Shown here one piece after another: positions 17,674 through 26,777 of a DNA stretch of 64,000 nt; the stretch's first letter is position 1; every line of letters begins with the position of its first letter. Position numbers and translations under genes: made by a program. The DNA is from Agreia sp. PsM10 (GTDB lineage: Bacteria; Actinomycetota; Actinomycetes; Actinomycetales; Microbacteriaceae): the NCBI RefSeq assembly GCF_030433855.1, contig NZ_JARUXC010000002.1, forward strand, positions 248,001 to 312,000, written 5' to 3'. Under the pieces are notes generated by a model. The model ran no database searches, was not told the origin of the DNA, and saw only the letters and a list, made by a program, of their open reading frames with translations.

Positions 17674-18174
17674 ATGCCCGCTCTTATGCCTCTCGTCGGT
17701 GTCGTCATGGGGTCGGATTCCGACTTCTCCGTGATGGCCGACGCCGTCGCCGTGCTCAACGACTTCGGTATTGCCCACGAGGTGCAGGTCGTCTCGGCCC
17801 ACCGCACACCCGAAAAGATGATCGACTACGGACGCACAGCCCGTGAGCGCGGGCTCAAGGTGATCATCGCCGGCGCCGGCGGCGCCGCCCACCTTCCAGG
17901 AATGCTCGCCGCCGTCACGACCCTCCCCGTCGTCGGCGTGCCCGTGCCTCTCTCCCGTCTCGACGGCCTCGATTCGTTGCTGTCCATCGTGCAGATGCCC
18001 GCGGGCATCCCCGTCGCCACCGTGTCGATCGGCGGTGCGAAGAATGCCGGCCTCATCGCCGTGAGCATCCTCTCGACCTTCGACGACACGCTCGCGGGCA
18101 AGCTCGGCGACTATCGCGAAGAGCTCACCGCCGTTGTCGAACAGAAGAACCAGGACCTGCAAGCGCGCCTATGA
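17674..18174 (+). CDS. purE: 5-(carboxyamino)imidazole ribonucleotide mutase
   Basis: 166 residues, class I PurE: converts N5-CAIR to CAIR. Signatures: [23 protein letters not shown] and [13 protein letters not shown] forming the active site, and [23 protein letters not shown] 17674 is preferred because it leaves the orphan purK tail outside; ATG 17686 is also possible. It overlaps the LCP gene by 4 bp (ATGA). Confidence 0.93.
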   Translation: MPALMPLVGVVMGSDSDFSVMADAVAVLNDFGIAHEVQVVSAHRTPEKMIDYGRTARERGLKVIIAGAGGAAHLPGMLAAVTTLPVVGVPVPLSRLDGLDSLLSIVQMPAGIPVATVSIGGAKNAGLIAVSILSTFDDTLAGKLGDYREELTAVVEQKNQDLQARL

Positions 18175-19535
18175 CCACTGTCAACGCACCCATCCGCTAT
18201 CCGGATGTGGCCTCTCCCAAAGTCATGACCGCCCGAGCCTGGGTGCTGGTCGTGTTGAACTTCGTGCTGCCCGGCTCCGCCCAGGTGCTGGCCGGCAGCA
18301 GGCGCCTCGGCCGCTTCGGCCTGGCCTGCACGCTCGGCCTGGTGGGACTCGCCATCGTGGCGGGCCTGGTCTATCTCATCTGGCCCCAGGTCATCTTCTC
18401 GATCTTCACGAACGAGTGGAGCTTGTGGGCGGTGCAGATCCTGCTCGTCGCCTATGCCGTGCTGTGGGTGATCCTCGCCCTCGACACCCTGCGCCTGGTG
18501 CGTCTTGTGCGTACGCGGCCGAAGGCACGCGGCTGGATCGCGGCCTTCACCACCGTGCTGCTCGTGCTCTTCGCCGGAGGCGCGGGCTACGGCGCCTACC
18601 TCGTGAACGTGACCCGCGACACCGTGGCCTCGATCTTCGCGGTCCAGGCGAATGCCGAGCCTCCCGTCGACGGCCGCTACAACATCCTTCTTCTCGGCGG
18701 TGACGCCGGTGCCGATCGCGACGGCCTGCGCCCCGACAGCATCACCGTCGTCAGCATCGAGGCCGACACGGGCCGGGCCACGATGATCGGTGTTCCGCGC
18801 GACCTGCAGCAGGTGCCGTTCCCCGAGGGATCGCCGCTCATCGGCTCCGACTTCGATGAGAACGGCACGGGCGTCTACGACTGCGGCTCCGATTGCCAGA
18901 TCAGCTTCCTGTACCCCCGCGTCGAGGCCTACGACGAATACCGGGCGCTCTATCCGAACGCGGAGGCAGAGGGGTCGAGCCCGGGTATCGAGGCCACGAA
19001 AGACGCGGTCGAAGGGGCGCTCGGCATCACCATCCAGTACTACGTGCTTATCGACATGCAGGGCTTCGCTCAGCTCATCGACGCCCTCGGCGGCGTCGAC
19101 ATCAACGTCACCGAGCGCCTGCCCATCGGCGGCGACGAGAACCTCGAGCAGGTCGAGGGCTGGATCGAGCCCGGCCTGCAGCACATGGATGGAACGACGG
19201 CGCTCTGGTACGCCCGGTCCCGCCACTCCACGAGCGACTACGACCGCATGAGTCGCCAGCGCGAGCTGCAGACGGCCATCCTCACGCAGTTCCAGCCGGC
19301 CAACGTGCTGTCGAAGTTCCAGGGCATCGCCCAGGCCGGCGCCGACGTGGTGAAGACCGACGTGCCGCAGTCGACCCTGGCGTACTTCCTCGACCTCGCG
19401 CTCAAGACGAAAGACCTCCCGATCGACAACGTCGAACTCGTGCCGCCGCTGATCGATCCCGAAGATCCCGACTGGGCCACCGTGAGGCAGTCCGTGACAG
19501 ACGCCCTCGTGCTCAGTTCGTCGAAGACGCAGTAG
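18171..19535 (+). CDS. LytR-CpsA-Psr (LCP) family protein
   Basis: 454 residues. Unusually long N-terminal membrane part with about four helices (residues 22-140) before the extracytoplasmic LCP domain (about 165-400): [32 protein letters not shown], and [32 protein letters not shown]. The Arg and Asp residues that bind pyrophosphate lipid are present. LCP enzymes transfer polyprenyl-pyrophosphate-linked glycans to peptidoglycan, which fits the polysaccharide locus downstream. Coupled to purE by a 4-bp overlap. Confidence 0.9.
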   Translation: MTTVNAPIRYPDVASPKVMTARAWVLVVLNFVLPGSAQVLAGSRRLGRFGLACTLGLVGLAIVAGLVYLIWPQVIFSIFTNEWSLWAVQILLVAYAVLWVILALDTLRLVRLVRTRPKARGWIAAFTTVLLVLFAGGAGYGAYLVNVTRDTVASIFAVQANAEPPVDGRYNILLLGGDAGADRDGLRPDSITVVSIEADTGRATMIGVPRDLQQVPFPEGSPLIGSDFDENGTGVYDCGSDCQISFLYPRVEAYDEYRALYPNAEAEGSSPGIEATKDAVEGALGITIQYYVLIDMQGFAQLIDALGGVDINVTERLPIGGDENLEQVEGWIEPGLQHMDGTTALWYARSRHSTSDYDRMSRQRELQTAILTQFQPANVLSKFQGIAQAGADVVKTDVPQSTLAYFLDLALKTKDLPIDNVELVPPLIDPEDPDWATVRQSVTDALVLSSSKTQ

Positions 19536-19549
19536 CCGGGGCGCACCGC

Positions 19550-20410
19550 ATGCGGGGGATGGGCGTCACTGCCAAGAGGCGTGCCACCGCGCAGCGGGCG
19601 CTTCGAGGTCGGGTCGAGGGGCGCATCGTCGTGGTCACGGGCGCGTCGCGCGGCATCGGGGCGGCGACAGCTCGGGTGATGGCGGATGCCGGTGCCCGGG
19701 TCGTGCTTATCGCTCGCGGCGCCGAGGCGCTCGCCGCGGTGGCCCACGGCATCCGTTCCCACGGGGGAGAGGCCCATGAGGTGGTGCTCGACCTGCGCGA
19801 TACCGATGCGGCAACGGCCGCGGCGGCCCGCATTCTCGACGAGATCGGAGTGCCCGAGGTGATCGTGTCGAACGCGGGGCTGTCGATCAGACGGTTCCTG
19901 CCCGAGTACACGCACCGTTTTCACGACGTGCTGCGCAGCACAGGAACGAATTTTCTCGGCCCTGTCGCGCTGTGTCTCGGGTTGCTCCCGGCGATGGCCG
20001 CGCGGGGCGGTGGGCATCTCGTGTCGATCGCGACGGTCGGTGTCGACCTGCCCGCTCCGGGATGGAGCGTCTACACGGCGACGAAGACCGCCTTCGAGGC
20101 CTGGCTGCGGGCTGTGGCGCCCGAGCTGAAGGCGCAGGGAATCAGCACCACGAGCATTCACCTGCCTTTGGTGCACTCGAGCATGAGCCACGCGACGCCT
20201 CTCTATCGCTTTCTGCCCGGACTGTCGACGGCCGCGGCCGCCCGCGTGGTCGCGTCGGCCGTCGTGCGTCGGCCGCGCCTCGTCGCCCCCGTCTTCGCCC
20301 GGGTAGGAGGGGTGATTGCCGTGGTCTCTCCGGCGCTCAGCGATCTGCTGCTCACTCCCTTCGCGGGCCGTGCCCATCGCCGTCTCGCACGTCGGGCCGA
20401 TGCGGCCTGA
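19550..20410 (+). CDS. SDR-family oxidoreductase
   Basis: 286 residues. NAD(P) motif TGASRGIG, SNAGLSIRR, catalytic Ser in VSIATVG, YTATK and a basic C-terminal segment with hydrophobic stretches (VGGVIAVVSPALSDLLL). Resembles SDRs acting on long-chain or lipid substrates rather than sugars, but the substrate is not readable. ATG 19550 has CGGGG about 10 nt upstream; ATG 19559 is the alternative. It overlaps the ligase gene by 11 bp. Confidence 0.8.
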   Translation: MRGMGVTAKRRATAQRALRGRVEGRIVVVTGASRGIGAATARVMADAGARVVLIARGAEALAAVAHGIRSHGGEAHEVVLDLRDTDAATAAAARILDEIGVPEVIVSNAGLSIRRFLPEYTHRFHDVLRSTGTNFLGPVALCLGLLPAMAARGGGHLVSIATVGVDLPAPGWSVYTATKTAFEAWLRAVAPELKAQGISTTSIHLPLVHSSMSHATPLYRFLPGLSTAAAARVVASAVVRRPRLVAPVFARVGGVIAVVSPALSDLLLTPFAGRAHRRLARRADAA

Positions 20411-22001
20411 CCGGCGCTCGCGCGGCTCGGTCTCGCGTGCGTCGATTCTCTCGGGCGTCGGGCCGCTGCTGATGGTCGCGGCTCGGAGCGGATTTCTGTT
20501 GCGTCCGTGGCAGGTGGTGACCGTGCTCGTGCCGCTGGTTCTGCGGCACGGCGCCGGCCTCGACACGGTCGTTCAGGTGTCGGCGCGTCGCTCCGGTGGG
20601 AGCACCGCGGTGATCGACGACCTGGGCTCGACAAGCTACGACGAGCTGTGGAGACGGGCGATGCTGATCGCGCGGGGACTCGTGTCGGTCGTTCCGGGCG
20701 CCGAGGCGGCCTCCGATCATGAGAAGCATGCGCATCCACGCGCGTGTGTACTCGTGCGATCCCGGGTGAGCCCGCTCGCGGCCATCGCCGGAGCCCTGCG
20801 CGCCGGATTCGAGGTGATTCCGGTCGACTCCTTCGGAGGTGCGTCGTCGTTGACCCGCACGCTGCGTGCCCAGAAGCCGCTCGTCGTGATCGCTGACGCA
20901 GACGGTCTGCGCGCCGTGCGCGAGGCCGGATTCTCTGGCCCCGTCATCGATCAGGATCGCCCTCCTCGCTGTATGGGGGTGCGGTCGCCGCGCCCCGCTC
21001 GACGCGGGCGCCTTGGCCTCCTCACCTCCGGCACGACGGGTGCGCCGCGCGCGATCGGATCACCCGATGCGACGCTCGCGCGCGCCGGCGGACTGGCCGC
21101 CCTGCTGCTCGCGTCGGGAGTCCGGAGCCGGCGAGCCCTCCTGGTGCTCACCCCCCTGCACCACGGCCACGGGTTGAGTGCCGCCGTCGCCGGCATCCTC
21201 GTGGGAGGTGCCGTCGTGCTCGGCCACGGACTCCGCGGCGCCGCGCTCCAGCGCATTCTCGACCGCCACTCACCGGTCGCCCTCACGCTCGTGCCGACCC
21301 AGCTGGTGCGGATGCTCGCGGACGGCGTCGTGCCGCCCGCATCGGTGAGGCGCATCCTGAGCGGATCTGCCCCGCTTGCACCGCAGCACGCTGCCGCAGC
21401 CATCGACGCCTGGGGCGGCGTGATCGTGAACGCCTACGGCTCGACCGAGACGGGCACCCTGACGCGCTCGACGCCCCGGCAGTCGTCGCGCGAGCCGGGA
21501 ACGGCCGGTCGTCCGCTTCCCGGCATCTCGATCGCGGTGACGGATGCCGCGGGTCGCCCGGTGTCGCGGGGAGCGACGGGCGAGATCCGAGTCGTGATCG
21601 CGGGTGCGGGCGGGAGTCGCCGCACCCACGACGTCGGGTGGATGTCGCCGGCCGGGCGGCTGCACGTCACCTCACGGAGCGATCGGATCGTCGTCTCGGG
21701 TGGCGAGAACGTGTCGCTCAGCCGGGTCGAGGAGGCGCTGGCGGAGCATCCGTCGGTGGGCAGCGCGAGCGCCGAAGGTGAGGACGACCCCGAGTTCGGA
21801 CGGGTGGTCTGCGCCGCCGTCACACTGCGGGCCGGCCTCGAACCATCCGATGCTCCCTCGCCGGACGAGCTCCGGTCATGGCTGGATGCGCGGGTCGAAC
21901 GGTTCGAGGTGCCGAAACGGATCGTCGTGCGCGAACCGGAGCGACCTGTTACAGGTCGGCGTGCAGCTGCCAGACCTTCTCGGCGGAATCGCGCCAGCTG
22001 A
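20400..22001 (+). CDS. AMP-forming acyl-CoA synthetase-like protein with altered C terminus
   Basis: 533 residues. ANL-superfamily adenylating enzyme: P-loop LLTSGTTGAPR, NAYGSTETGT, DVGWMSPAGRLHVTSRSDRIVVSGGENVS hinge region (quoted in part as SDRIVVSGGEN). The tail normally carries the catalytic lysine (PRTxTGK). Here it reads ERPVTGRRAAARPSRRN, with Arg at the lysine position, and its last 53 nt are antisense to the 3' end of the neighbouring glycosyltransferase gene. It may be inactive in the adenylation step or broken by rearrangement. Coupled to the SDR, so once a lipid-modifying pair. Confidence 0.7.
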   Translation: MRPDRRSRGSVSRASILSGVGPLLMVAARSGFLLRPWQVVTVLVPLVLRHGAGLDTVVQVSARRSGGSTAVIDDLGSTSYDELWRRAMLIARGLVSVVPGAEAASDHEKHAHPRACVLVRSRVSPLAAIAGALRAGFEVIPVDSFGGASSLTRTLRAQKPLVVIADADGLRAVREAGFSGPVIDQDRPPRCMGVRSPRPARRGRLGLLTSGTTGAPRAIGSPDATLARAGGLAALLLASGVRSRRALLVLTPLHHGHGLSAAVAGILVGGAVVLGHGLRGAALQRILDRHSPVALTLVPTQLVRMLADGVVPPASVRRILSGSAPLAPQHAAAAIDAWGGVIVNAYGSTETGTLTRSTPRQSSREPGTAGRPLPGISIAVTDAAGRPVSRGATGEIRVVIAGAGGSRRTHDVGWMSPAGRLHVTSRSDRIVVSGGENVSLSRVEEALAEHPSVGSASAEGEDDPEFGRVVCAAVTLRAGLEPSDAPSPDELRSWLDARVERFEVPKRIVVREPERPVTGRRAAARPSRRNRAS

Positions 22002-23091
22002 ATGCTCGGGCGCGGTCGTATCCGCCCACGGAGAGACGTTCGAAGAGCTGGGTGTCTCCGAGCACGCGGGTGATGGCCGCGGCGATGCGCTCCGGATATC
22101 CGGCCGGGTCGTCGCGCTCCACCGGGACACTCGCTCCGGCCGTGACCTCGAGCAGCGCGGGCACGTCGGAGTGGATCACCGGGGTGCCGAAGTTCATGGC
22201 CTCGATCACGGGGAGCCCGAACCCCTCGGCGAGGCTGGGGTAGACGAAGAGCGAGGCACGGTCGAGCAGCAGAGCCAGATCGGAGTCGGAGACGAATCCC
22301 AGGGTGCGTACGCGTTCGGCGGGCAGACCCGCCTCGGTGACGACGCGGGCGACATCGAGATCGCCCCAGCCGTCGGGGCCCGCGATGAGCAGCGGCAGAT
22401 CGGGCACGCCGGGGCGTGCGAGCGCCGCGATCAGGGGCGCGAGACCTTTGCGGGGTTCCAGGGTGCCGACGGTGAGGATGTACTCGGCAGGCAGATCGAG
22501 CTCCGACGCGCGCTCGTCTGCATTCTCGGGCACGACGAGCTTGGAGCTGACGGCGCCGCCGATGACACGCACCCGGTCGCCGAAGTCGACGAACTCGCGC
22601 AGCTCAGCGGCGACCGCGTGGGTCGGAACGACGATGGCGTCGGCGTAGCGACGCGCCCGCTTGGCCAGCCCCTTGTGCCAGGCGACGCCGTGCTTGGTGA
22701 GCGTCTCGGGGTGGGTCCACGGAACGACGTCATGGATCGTGACGGCCACCTGCTCGCCGATGGAGTTGACGCGGTCGATCTTGCGGAGAGGGGCGAGCAG
22801 GCTGGTGGCATGGATCATGCCGCGGCCCTTGGCCCCGGTCGAGAATCCGTGCTGCCAGGCGCGTGCGAGCTCGCGTCGCGGCAGAGACAGGCGTGTGAGA
22901 CCGCCGAGACCGGGCAGCCGGGCCAGGGTCTCGTCGTACGTCTCGTCGGGCACCTTCGAGATGATGCCTTCGACGTCGCACCCACGAGGTGCCGTGGCGA
23001 TCAACTCACGTGTCAGTTCTTCCGTATAGCGACCGATTCCCCCCGGTACGGTCGCCACCATCTGATCAATGATCACCCTGAGGGTTGTCAT
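21949..23091 (-). CDS. Glycosyltransferase family 4 (GT-B)
   Basis: 380 residues. N-terminal GGIGRYTEEL (donor/acceptor-binding glycine loop) and C-terminal LFVYPSLAEGFGLPVIEAMNFGTPVI, the E-x(7)-E motif of GT4 retaining transferases; VGTLEPRKGL typical of mannosyl/rhamnosyl members. ATG 23091 begins MTTLRVIIDQM; the upstream in-frame ATG would add 17 non-family residues. It is antisense and overlapping (53 bp) with the ligase tail, and divergent from rmlA. Confidence 0.87.
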   Translation of the reverse strand: MTTLRVIIDQMVATVPGGIGRYTEELTRELIATAPRGCDVEGIISKVPDETYDETLARLPGLGGLTRLSLPRRELARAWQHGFSTGAKGRGMIHATSLLAPLRKIDRVNSIGEQVAVTIHDVVPWTHPETLTKHGVAWHKGLAKRARRYADAIVVPTHAVAAELREFVDFGDRVRVIGGAVSSKLVVPENADERASELDLPAEYILTVGTLEPRKGLAPLIAALARPGVPDLPLLIAGPDGWGDLDVARVVTEAGLPAERVRTLGFVSDSDLALLLDRASLFVYPSLAEGFGLPVIEAMNFGTPVIHSDVPALLEVTAGASVPVERDDPAGYPERIAAAITRVLGDTQLFERLSVGGYDRARAFSWRDSAEKVWQLHADL

Positions 23092-23105
23092 CAGTCTCCA
23101 AATAC

Positions 23106-23187
23106 TTCCCGAGTGCGCTGCAGAGTGCAGCCCACCGGACACCGTCGCACGGGTTCGAATTCCGCTCGGGACCTGCGACAGGTCTCA
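23106..23187. other. tRNA-like / structured intergenic element
   Basis: Within the 215-bp gap between divergent genes. On the + strand TCCCGAG (23107-23113) is perfectly complementary to CTCGGGA (23165-23171), and between them lies a T-arm-like GGGTTCGAATTCCG (23151-23164). A GCTGCAgagTGCAGC hairpin (23117-23131) and a GGACCTGcgaCAGGTC hairpin (about 23170-23184) are also present. There is no credible anticodon arm and the span is only about 66 nt, so it is not a functional tRNA. It may be a tRNA remnant, an attachment scar or an RNA leader. Confidence 0.35.
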
Positions 23188-23306
23188 AAAAAACCGGGTG
23201 GACAAGCCGCGGGGCGGAACGAACAAAACGACGAACTGTCCGTGGCTCCGACCCTATCAGTGTCCAATGAGGCTTCCTGAGAGGCCGCCCGGTAGACTTC
23301 TCCACC

Positions 23307-24173
23307 ATGCGTGGAATCATTCTCGCCGGCGGCTCCGGCACCCGGCTCTGGCCCATCACGAAGGGCATCAGCAAGCAGTTGATGCCCATCTACGACAAGC
23401 CCATGATCTATTACCCCCTGTCGACGCTGATGATGGCGGGCATCAATGAGATCCTCATCATCACGACTCCCGAGTACAACGAGCAGTTCAAGTCTCTGCT
23501 CGGCGACGGCAGCGAGCTCGGCATCCGCCTCGAGTACGCGGTACAGCCGTCGCCCGACGGACTCGCCCAGGCTTTCATCATCGGCGAGGAGTTCATCGGT
23601 GACGAGAGCGTGGCCCTCGTGCTCGGTGACAACATCTTCCACGGAACGGGCCTCGGCTCCAGCCTGCGCAACAACACCTCATTCGATGGCGCCCTGATCT
23701 TCGCCTACCACGTGGCCAATCCGCGCGCCTACGGCGTGGTCGAGTTCGACGACGCCAACGTGGCCGTGTCGATCGAGGAGAAGCCGCTCGAGCCGAAGAG
23801 CAACTACGCCGTTCCCGGCCTCTACTTCTACGACAACTCCGTGGTCGCGATCGCCAAGACGATCGAGCCCAGCGCCCGCGGCGAGCTCGAGATCTCGACG
23901 GTCAACGAGCGCTACCTCAAGCAGGGCAACCTGCGGGTGCAGGTTCTCGACCGTGGAACGGCCTGGCTCGACACCGGCACATTCGAGTCGATGGTTCAGG
24001 CCACCGAGTTCGTGCGCGTCGTCGAAGACCGCCAGGGCTTCAAGATCGGTTGCATCGAGGAGATCGCCTGGCGCGCCGGATGGATCTCGGACGAGCAGCT
24101 GCGCGCGCTCGCGGCTCCCCTCGTGAAGAGCGGATACGGGGCCTACCTCAACACGCTTCTCGACGCCCGCTGA
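23307..24173 (+). CDS. rmlA: Glucose-1-phosphate thymidylyltransferase
   Basis: 288 residues. Makes dTDP-glucose, first step toward dTDP-rhamnose and other 6-deoxysugars. Signatures: [42 protein letters not shown] and the central [20 protein letters not shown]. Full family length. No rmlB, rmlC or rmlD lies in this window. It is followed after 88 bp by a sugar aminotransferase. Confidence 0.95.
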   Translation: MRGIILAGGSGTRLWPITKGISKQLMPIYDKPMIYYPLSTLMMAGINEILIITTPEYNEQFKSLLGDGSELGIRLEYAVQPSPDGLAQAFIIGEEFIGDESVALVLGDNIFHGTGLGSSLRNNTSFDGALIFAYHVANPRAYGVVEFDDANVAVSIEEKPLEPKSNYAVPGLYFYDNSVVAIAKTIEPSARGELEISTVNERYLKQGNLRVQVLDRGTAWLDTGTFESMVQATEFVRVVEDRQGFKIGCIEEIAWRAGWISDEQLRALAAPLVKSGYGAYLNTLLDAR

Positions 24174-24261
24174 TCGGCAGTAGTACTCGGGGATGATCTT
24201 CAGCTTCGACACGCGTCGAATGTGGCTTTCTATGTGTTTGCTCTGAGATGATTCGCAGACC

Positions 24262-25446
24262 ATGCACCAGAACCACAGCGAGTTGTTGTCGTCGCCCACA
24301 AAACCGAACGACGATGCAGCCATCCTGTTCTCGAAGCCGTTTCACGCACCGCGTGAGATGGCCAATCTTCGACAGGTCGTGCGAGGCGACCACGCTCACG
24401 GCGACGGCGACTTCACCCGCTCCGCCACCCAGCGGCTCACCGAGATCACCGGTGCCGCGGCCGCGCTTCTGACGACCTCCGGTTCGCACGCGCTCGAACT
24501 CGCCAGCCGGCTCCTCGACCTGGGCCCCGGCGACGAGGTGATCCTTCCGAGCTTCACCTTCCCCTCGGCGGCCAACGCCATCGCCCTCACCGGCGCCACC
24601 TGTGTGTTCGTCGACGTCGACATGCGGAACGGAAACATCGATCCGCAGCAGGTGGCCGAGGCCATCACCCCCAGAACCAAGGCGATCTCCGTCGTCAGCT
24701 ACGGCGGGGTCGCCGTCGACTTCGAGGCCATCACGGCGATCGCCGACGAGCACGGGCTCGCCATCATCGAAGACAACGCGCACGGCCTGGGTGGCGCCTA
24801 CCGGGGGCAGGCGCTGGGCACCTTCGGCGTGGTCGGCGTGCAGAGCTTTCACGACACCAAGAACGTGCACTGCGGCGAGGGCGGCGCGATTCTGATCAAC
24901 GACGTGACACTCCTCGATCGTGCCGAGATCATGCGCGAGAAGGGCACGAATCGAGCCCGTTTCCTGCGCGGGCAGATCGACAAGTACACGTGGGTCGACA
25001 TCGGGTCGAGCTACCTGCTGAGCGAGTACAACGCCGCAGTCCTCGACTCGCAGCTCGAATCGTTCACGCGCATCCAGCAGAAGAGGCACGCGATCTGGAA
25101 CAGCTACGCGACCCGGCTGCCCTCGTGGGCGGCCGACGAGAACGTGCGGCTGATGGATGTGCCGGCCGACCGTCGTCATCCGGCACACCTCTTCTTCCTG
25201 CAGACTCCGGACCACGACTACCAGGTGGCGCTGCTCGCGTACCTGCGTTCGCTGGGGGTCTTCGCGACCTTCCACTACATTCCGCTCGACTCCGCCCCGG
25301 CGGGCCTGAAGCACGGCCGTCGCCTGCGCGAGCTCACACAGAGCCAGAGCTTCTCCGACCGCCTCGTGCGCCTGCCTCTGTGGGCCGGCATGAGGCAGGG
25401 CCAGATCGACCGTGTGATCGAAGCGGTGTCCTCCTTCCACAGGTGA
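24262..25446 (+). CDS. dTDP-4-keto-6-deoxyhexose aminotransferase, WecE/RffA-like
   Basis: 394 residues, DegT/DnrJ/EryC1/StrS family, PLP-dependent. The active-site block SFHDTKNVHCGEGGA carries the Schiff-base lysine, and SFTFPSAANA and EDNAHGLGG are typical. The HxTKN-x-x-GEGG pattern is closest to WecE/RffA, which makes dTDP-4-amino-4,6-dideoxygalactose (Fuc4N) from the RmlB product. The acetyltransferase expected to follow (WecD-like) is not seen, so the final sugar is uncertain. Shared location with rmlA supports a dTDP-sugar substrate. Confidence 0.85.
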   Translation: MHQNHSELLSSPTKPNDDAAILFSKPFHAPREMANLRQVVRGDHAHGDGDFTRSATQRLTEITGAAAALLTTSGSHALELASRLLDLGPGDEVILPSFTFPSAANAIALTGATCVFVDVDMRNGNIDPQQVAEAITPRTKAISVVSYGGVAVDFEAITAIADEHGLAIIEDNAHGLGGAYRGQALGTFGVVGVQSFHDTKNVHCGEGGAILINDVTLLDRAEIMREKGTNRARFLRGQIDKYTWVDIGSSYLLSEYNAAVLDSQLESFTRIQQKRHAIWNSYATRLPSWAADENVRLMDVPADRRHPAHLFFLQTPDHDYQVALLAYLRSLGVFATFHYIPLDSAPAGLKHGRRLRELTQSQSFSDRLVRLPLWAGMRQGQIDRVIEAVSSFHR

Positions 25447-25544
25447 GGCCTCGTGCACCGCGGGGAGTCCCCACCCGGGGCCCGGGATTGCATGGCTAAG
25501 ATCGGGGGAGCTTTCCGCCGACGCCCGAGGACGAAGAAACACCC

Positions 25545-26777
25545 ATGAAGACCGTTCTGCTGCGCCTCTCCGGCTTCACGGTGCTGCCTCTGCTGTCGCT
25601 CATCACGCCGTTCCTCCTCCTTCCCATCGTCGCGGCGATCGTGGGAGGCGACGGGGTCTCGAGTGTGATCTCGGGCCAGGCGATCGGCACGTTCGCCGCG
25701 ACGGCGTTGATGTGGGGCTGGAACGTCGACGGTCCCGTGCTGATCGCGCGCGCCGCCACTGCCGAGGAGAGGGCCACGGTCTACCTGCGCAGCGTGCGCA
25801 CGCGGATCGTGCTGCTGGTCTTCGCTCTCCCCATCGCCTCTGTTATCGCCGCGTTCGTCGCCGTGCCCGAGTTCCGCGTCGAGGCCGTGTCGATGGCGCT
25901 CGCCACGGCCCTCGTCGGCATGTCGCCGGCCTGGTTCTGCATCGGCCTCGGGCAGCCCAGGCTGCTCGCCCTCTACGACACCGTCCCGCGCTTCCTCGCG
26001 ACCCTCGTCTCCGTTCCCCTGCTCCTCGCCACCCAGCAGGTCTGGAGCTACACGCTCGTGCTGGCCGCCGCGACGGGGGTGAGTCTCGTGCTCTTCCACC
26101 GCAGGTTCTCGCGCGGGGGCGTCTGGCTGCCGACTCCGCTCGGCGCAGCGCTCCGCGACCTGCGGTCGCAGGGTCACACCGCCGGCATCAGCATGGCCGG
26201 CAGCGCCTACGCATCCACCCCGGCGCCGATCGCGACGGCGACGACCAGCCCCGTCGCATCCGGAAGTCTGTCGACGGCGGACACGCTCTACCGGTTCGGT
26301 CTCTTCACCGTCGTGGCCCTGGGCAACGCGCTGCAGAGCTGGACCATCGAGCCGGGCATCGCGAACAGAAGGCAACGGCACGCGTTCGCCCTGTGGTCGC
26401 ACATCGGCCTCGGCGGCGCGGGTCTGGTGATCCTCGTGCTGGCCGGCCCCTGGGTGAGCGAGATCCTGTTCGCGGGCGAGGCGCGGGCCACCGTCGAGGT
26501 GTGCCTCTACTACGGCATCGCCTTCTTCTTCCTCTCGGTCGGCACACCGCTCATGCGCAACGTGCTGATCCCCGCCGGCCGACAGCGGCTCATCCTGCGG
26601 TGGACTCTCGTCTCGGCCGTGCTCGGAATCGGTGCGATGCTCGCCGCCGGTCTCTCCGGGCACGCGGCTCTGATCGCTCTGGGCATGGCGCTCAGCGAGG
26701 CGGTGCTCTGCGCGGCCCTGGCCGTGCCCGCGTTCCGCGAGCTGCGTCGCCAGAAGGAGGAGCCCCATGTCGGTTGA
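25545..26777 (+). CDS. Wzx-like oligosaccharide flippase (polysaccharide biosynthesis membrane protein)
   Basis: 410 residues with about 11-12 hydrophobic segments spread over the length, the MATE/MOP-type layout: N-terminal LPLLSLITPFLLLPIVAAIVG, repeated short loops with basic residues. This fold flips lipid-linked oligosaccharides across the membrane. Sequence divergence among flippases is high, so the call rests on topology and context. It overlaps the next glycosyltransferase by 11 bp. Confidence 0.7.
   Translation: MKTVLLRLSGFTVLPLLSLITPFLLLPIVAAIVGGDGVSSVISGQAIGTFAATALMWGWNVDGPVLIARAATAEERATVYLRSVRTRIVLLVFALPIASVIAAFVAVPEFRVEAVSMALATALVGMSPAWFCIGLGQPRLLALYDTVPRFLATLVSVPLLLATQQVWSYTLVLAAATGVSLVLFHRRFSRGGVWLPTPLGAALRDLRSQGHTAGISMAGSAYASTPAPIATATTSPVASGSLSTADTLYRFGLFTVVALGNALQSWTIEPGIANRRQRHAFALWSHIGLGGAGLVILVLAGPWVSEILFAGEARATVEVCLYYGIAFFFLSVGTPLMRNVLIPAGRQRLILRWTLVSAVLGIGAMLAAGLSGHAALIALGMALSEAVLCAALAVPAFRELRRQKEEPHVG

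Noticed and set aside
23101-23171. Functional tRNA gene
   Set aside because: Acceptor-like and T-arm-like parts exist, but there is no anticodon stem-loop, no G18G19 in the D loop and the length is about 66 nt.
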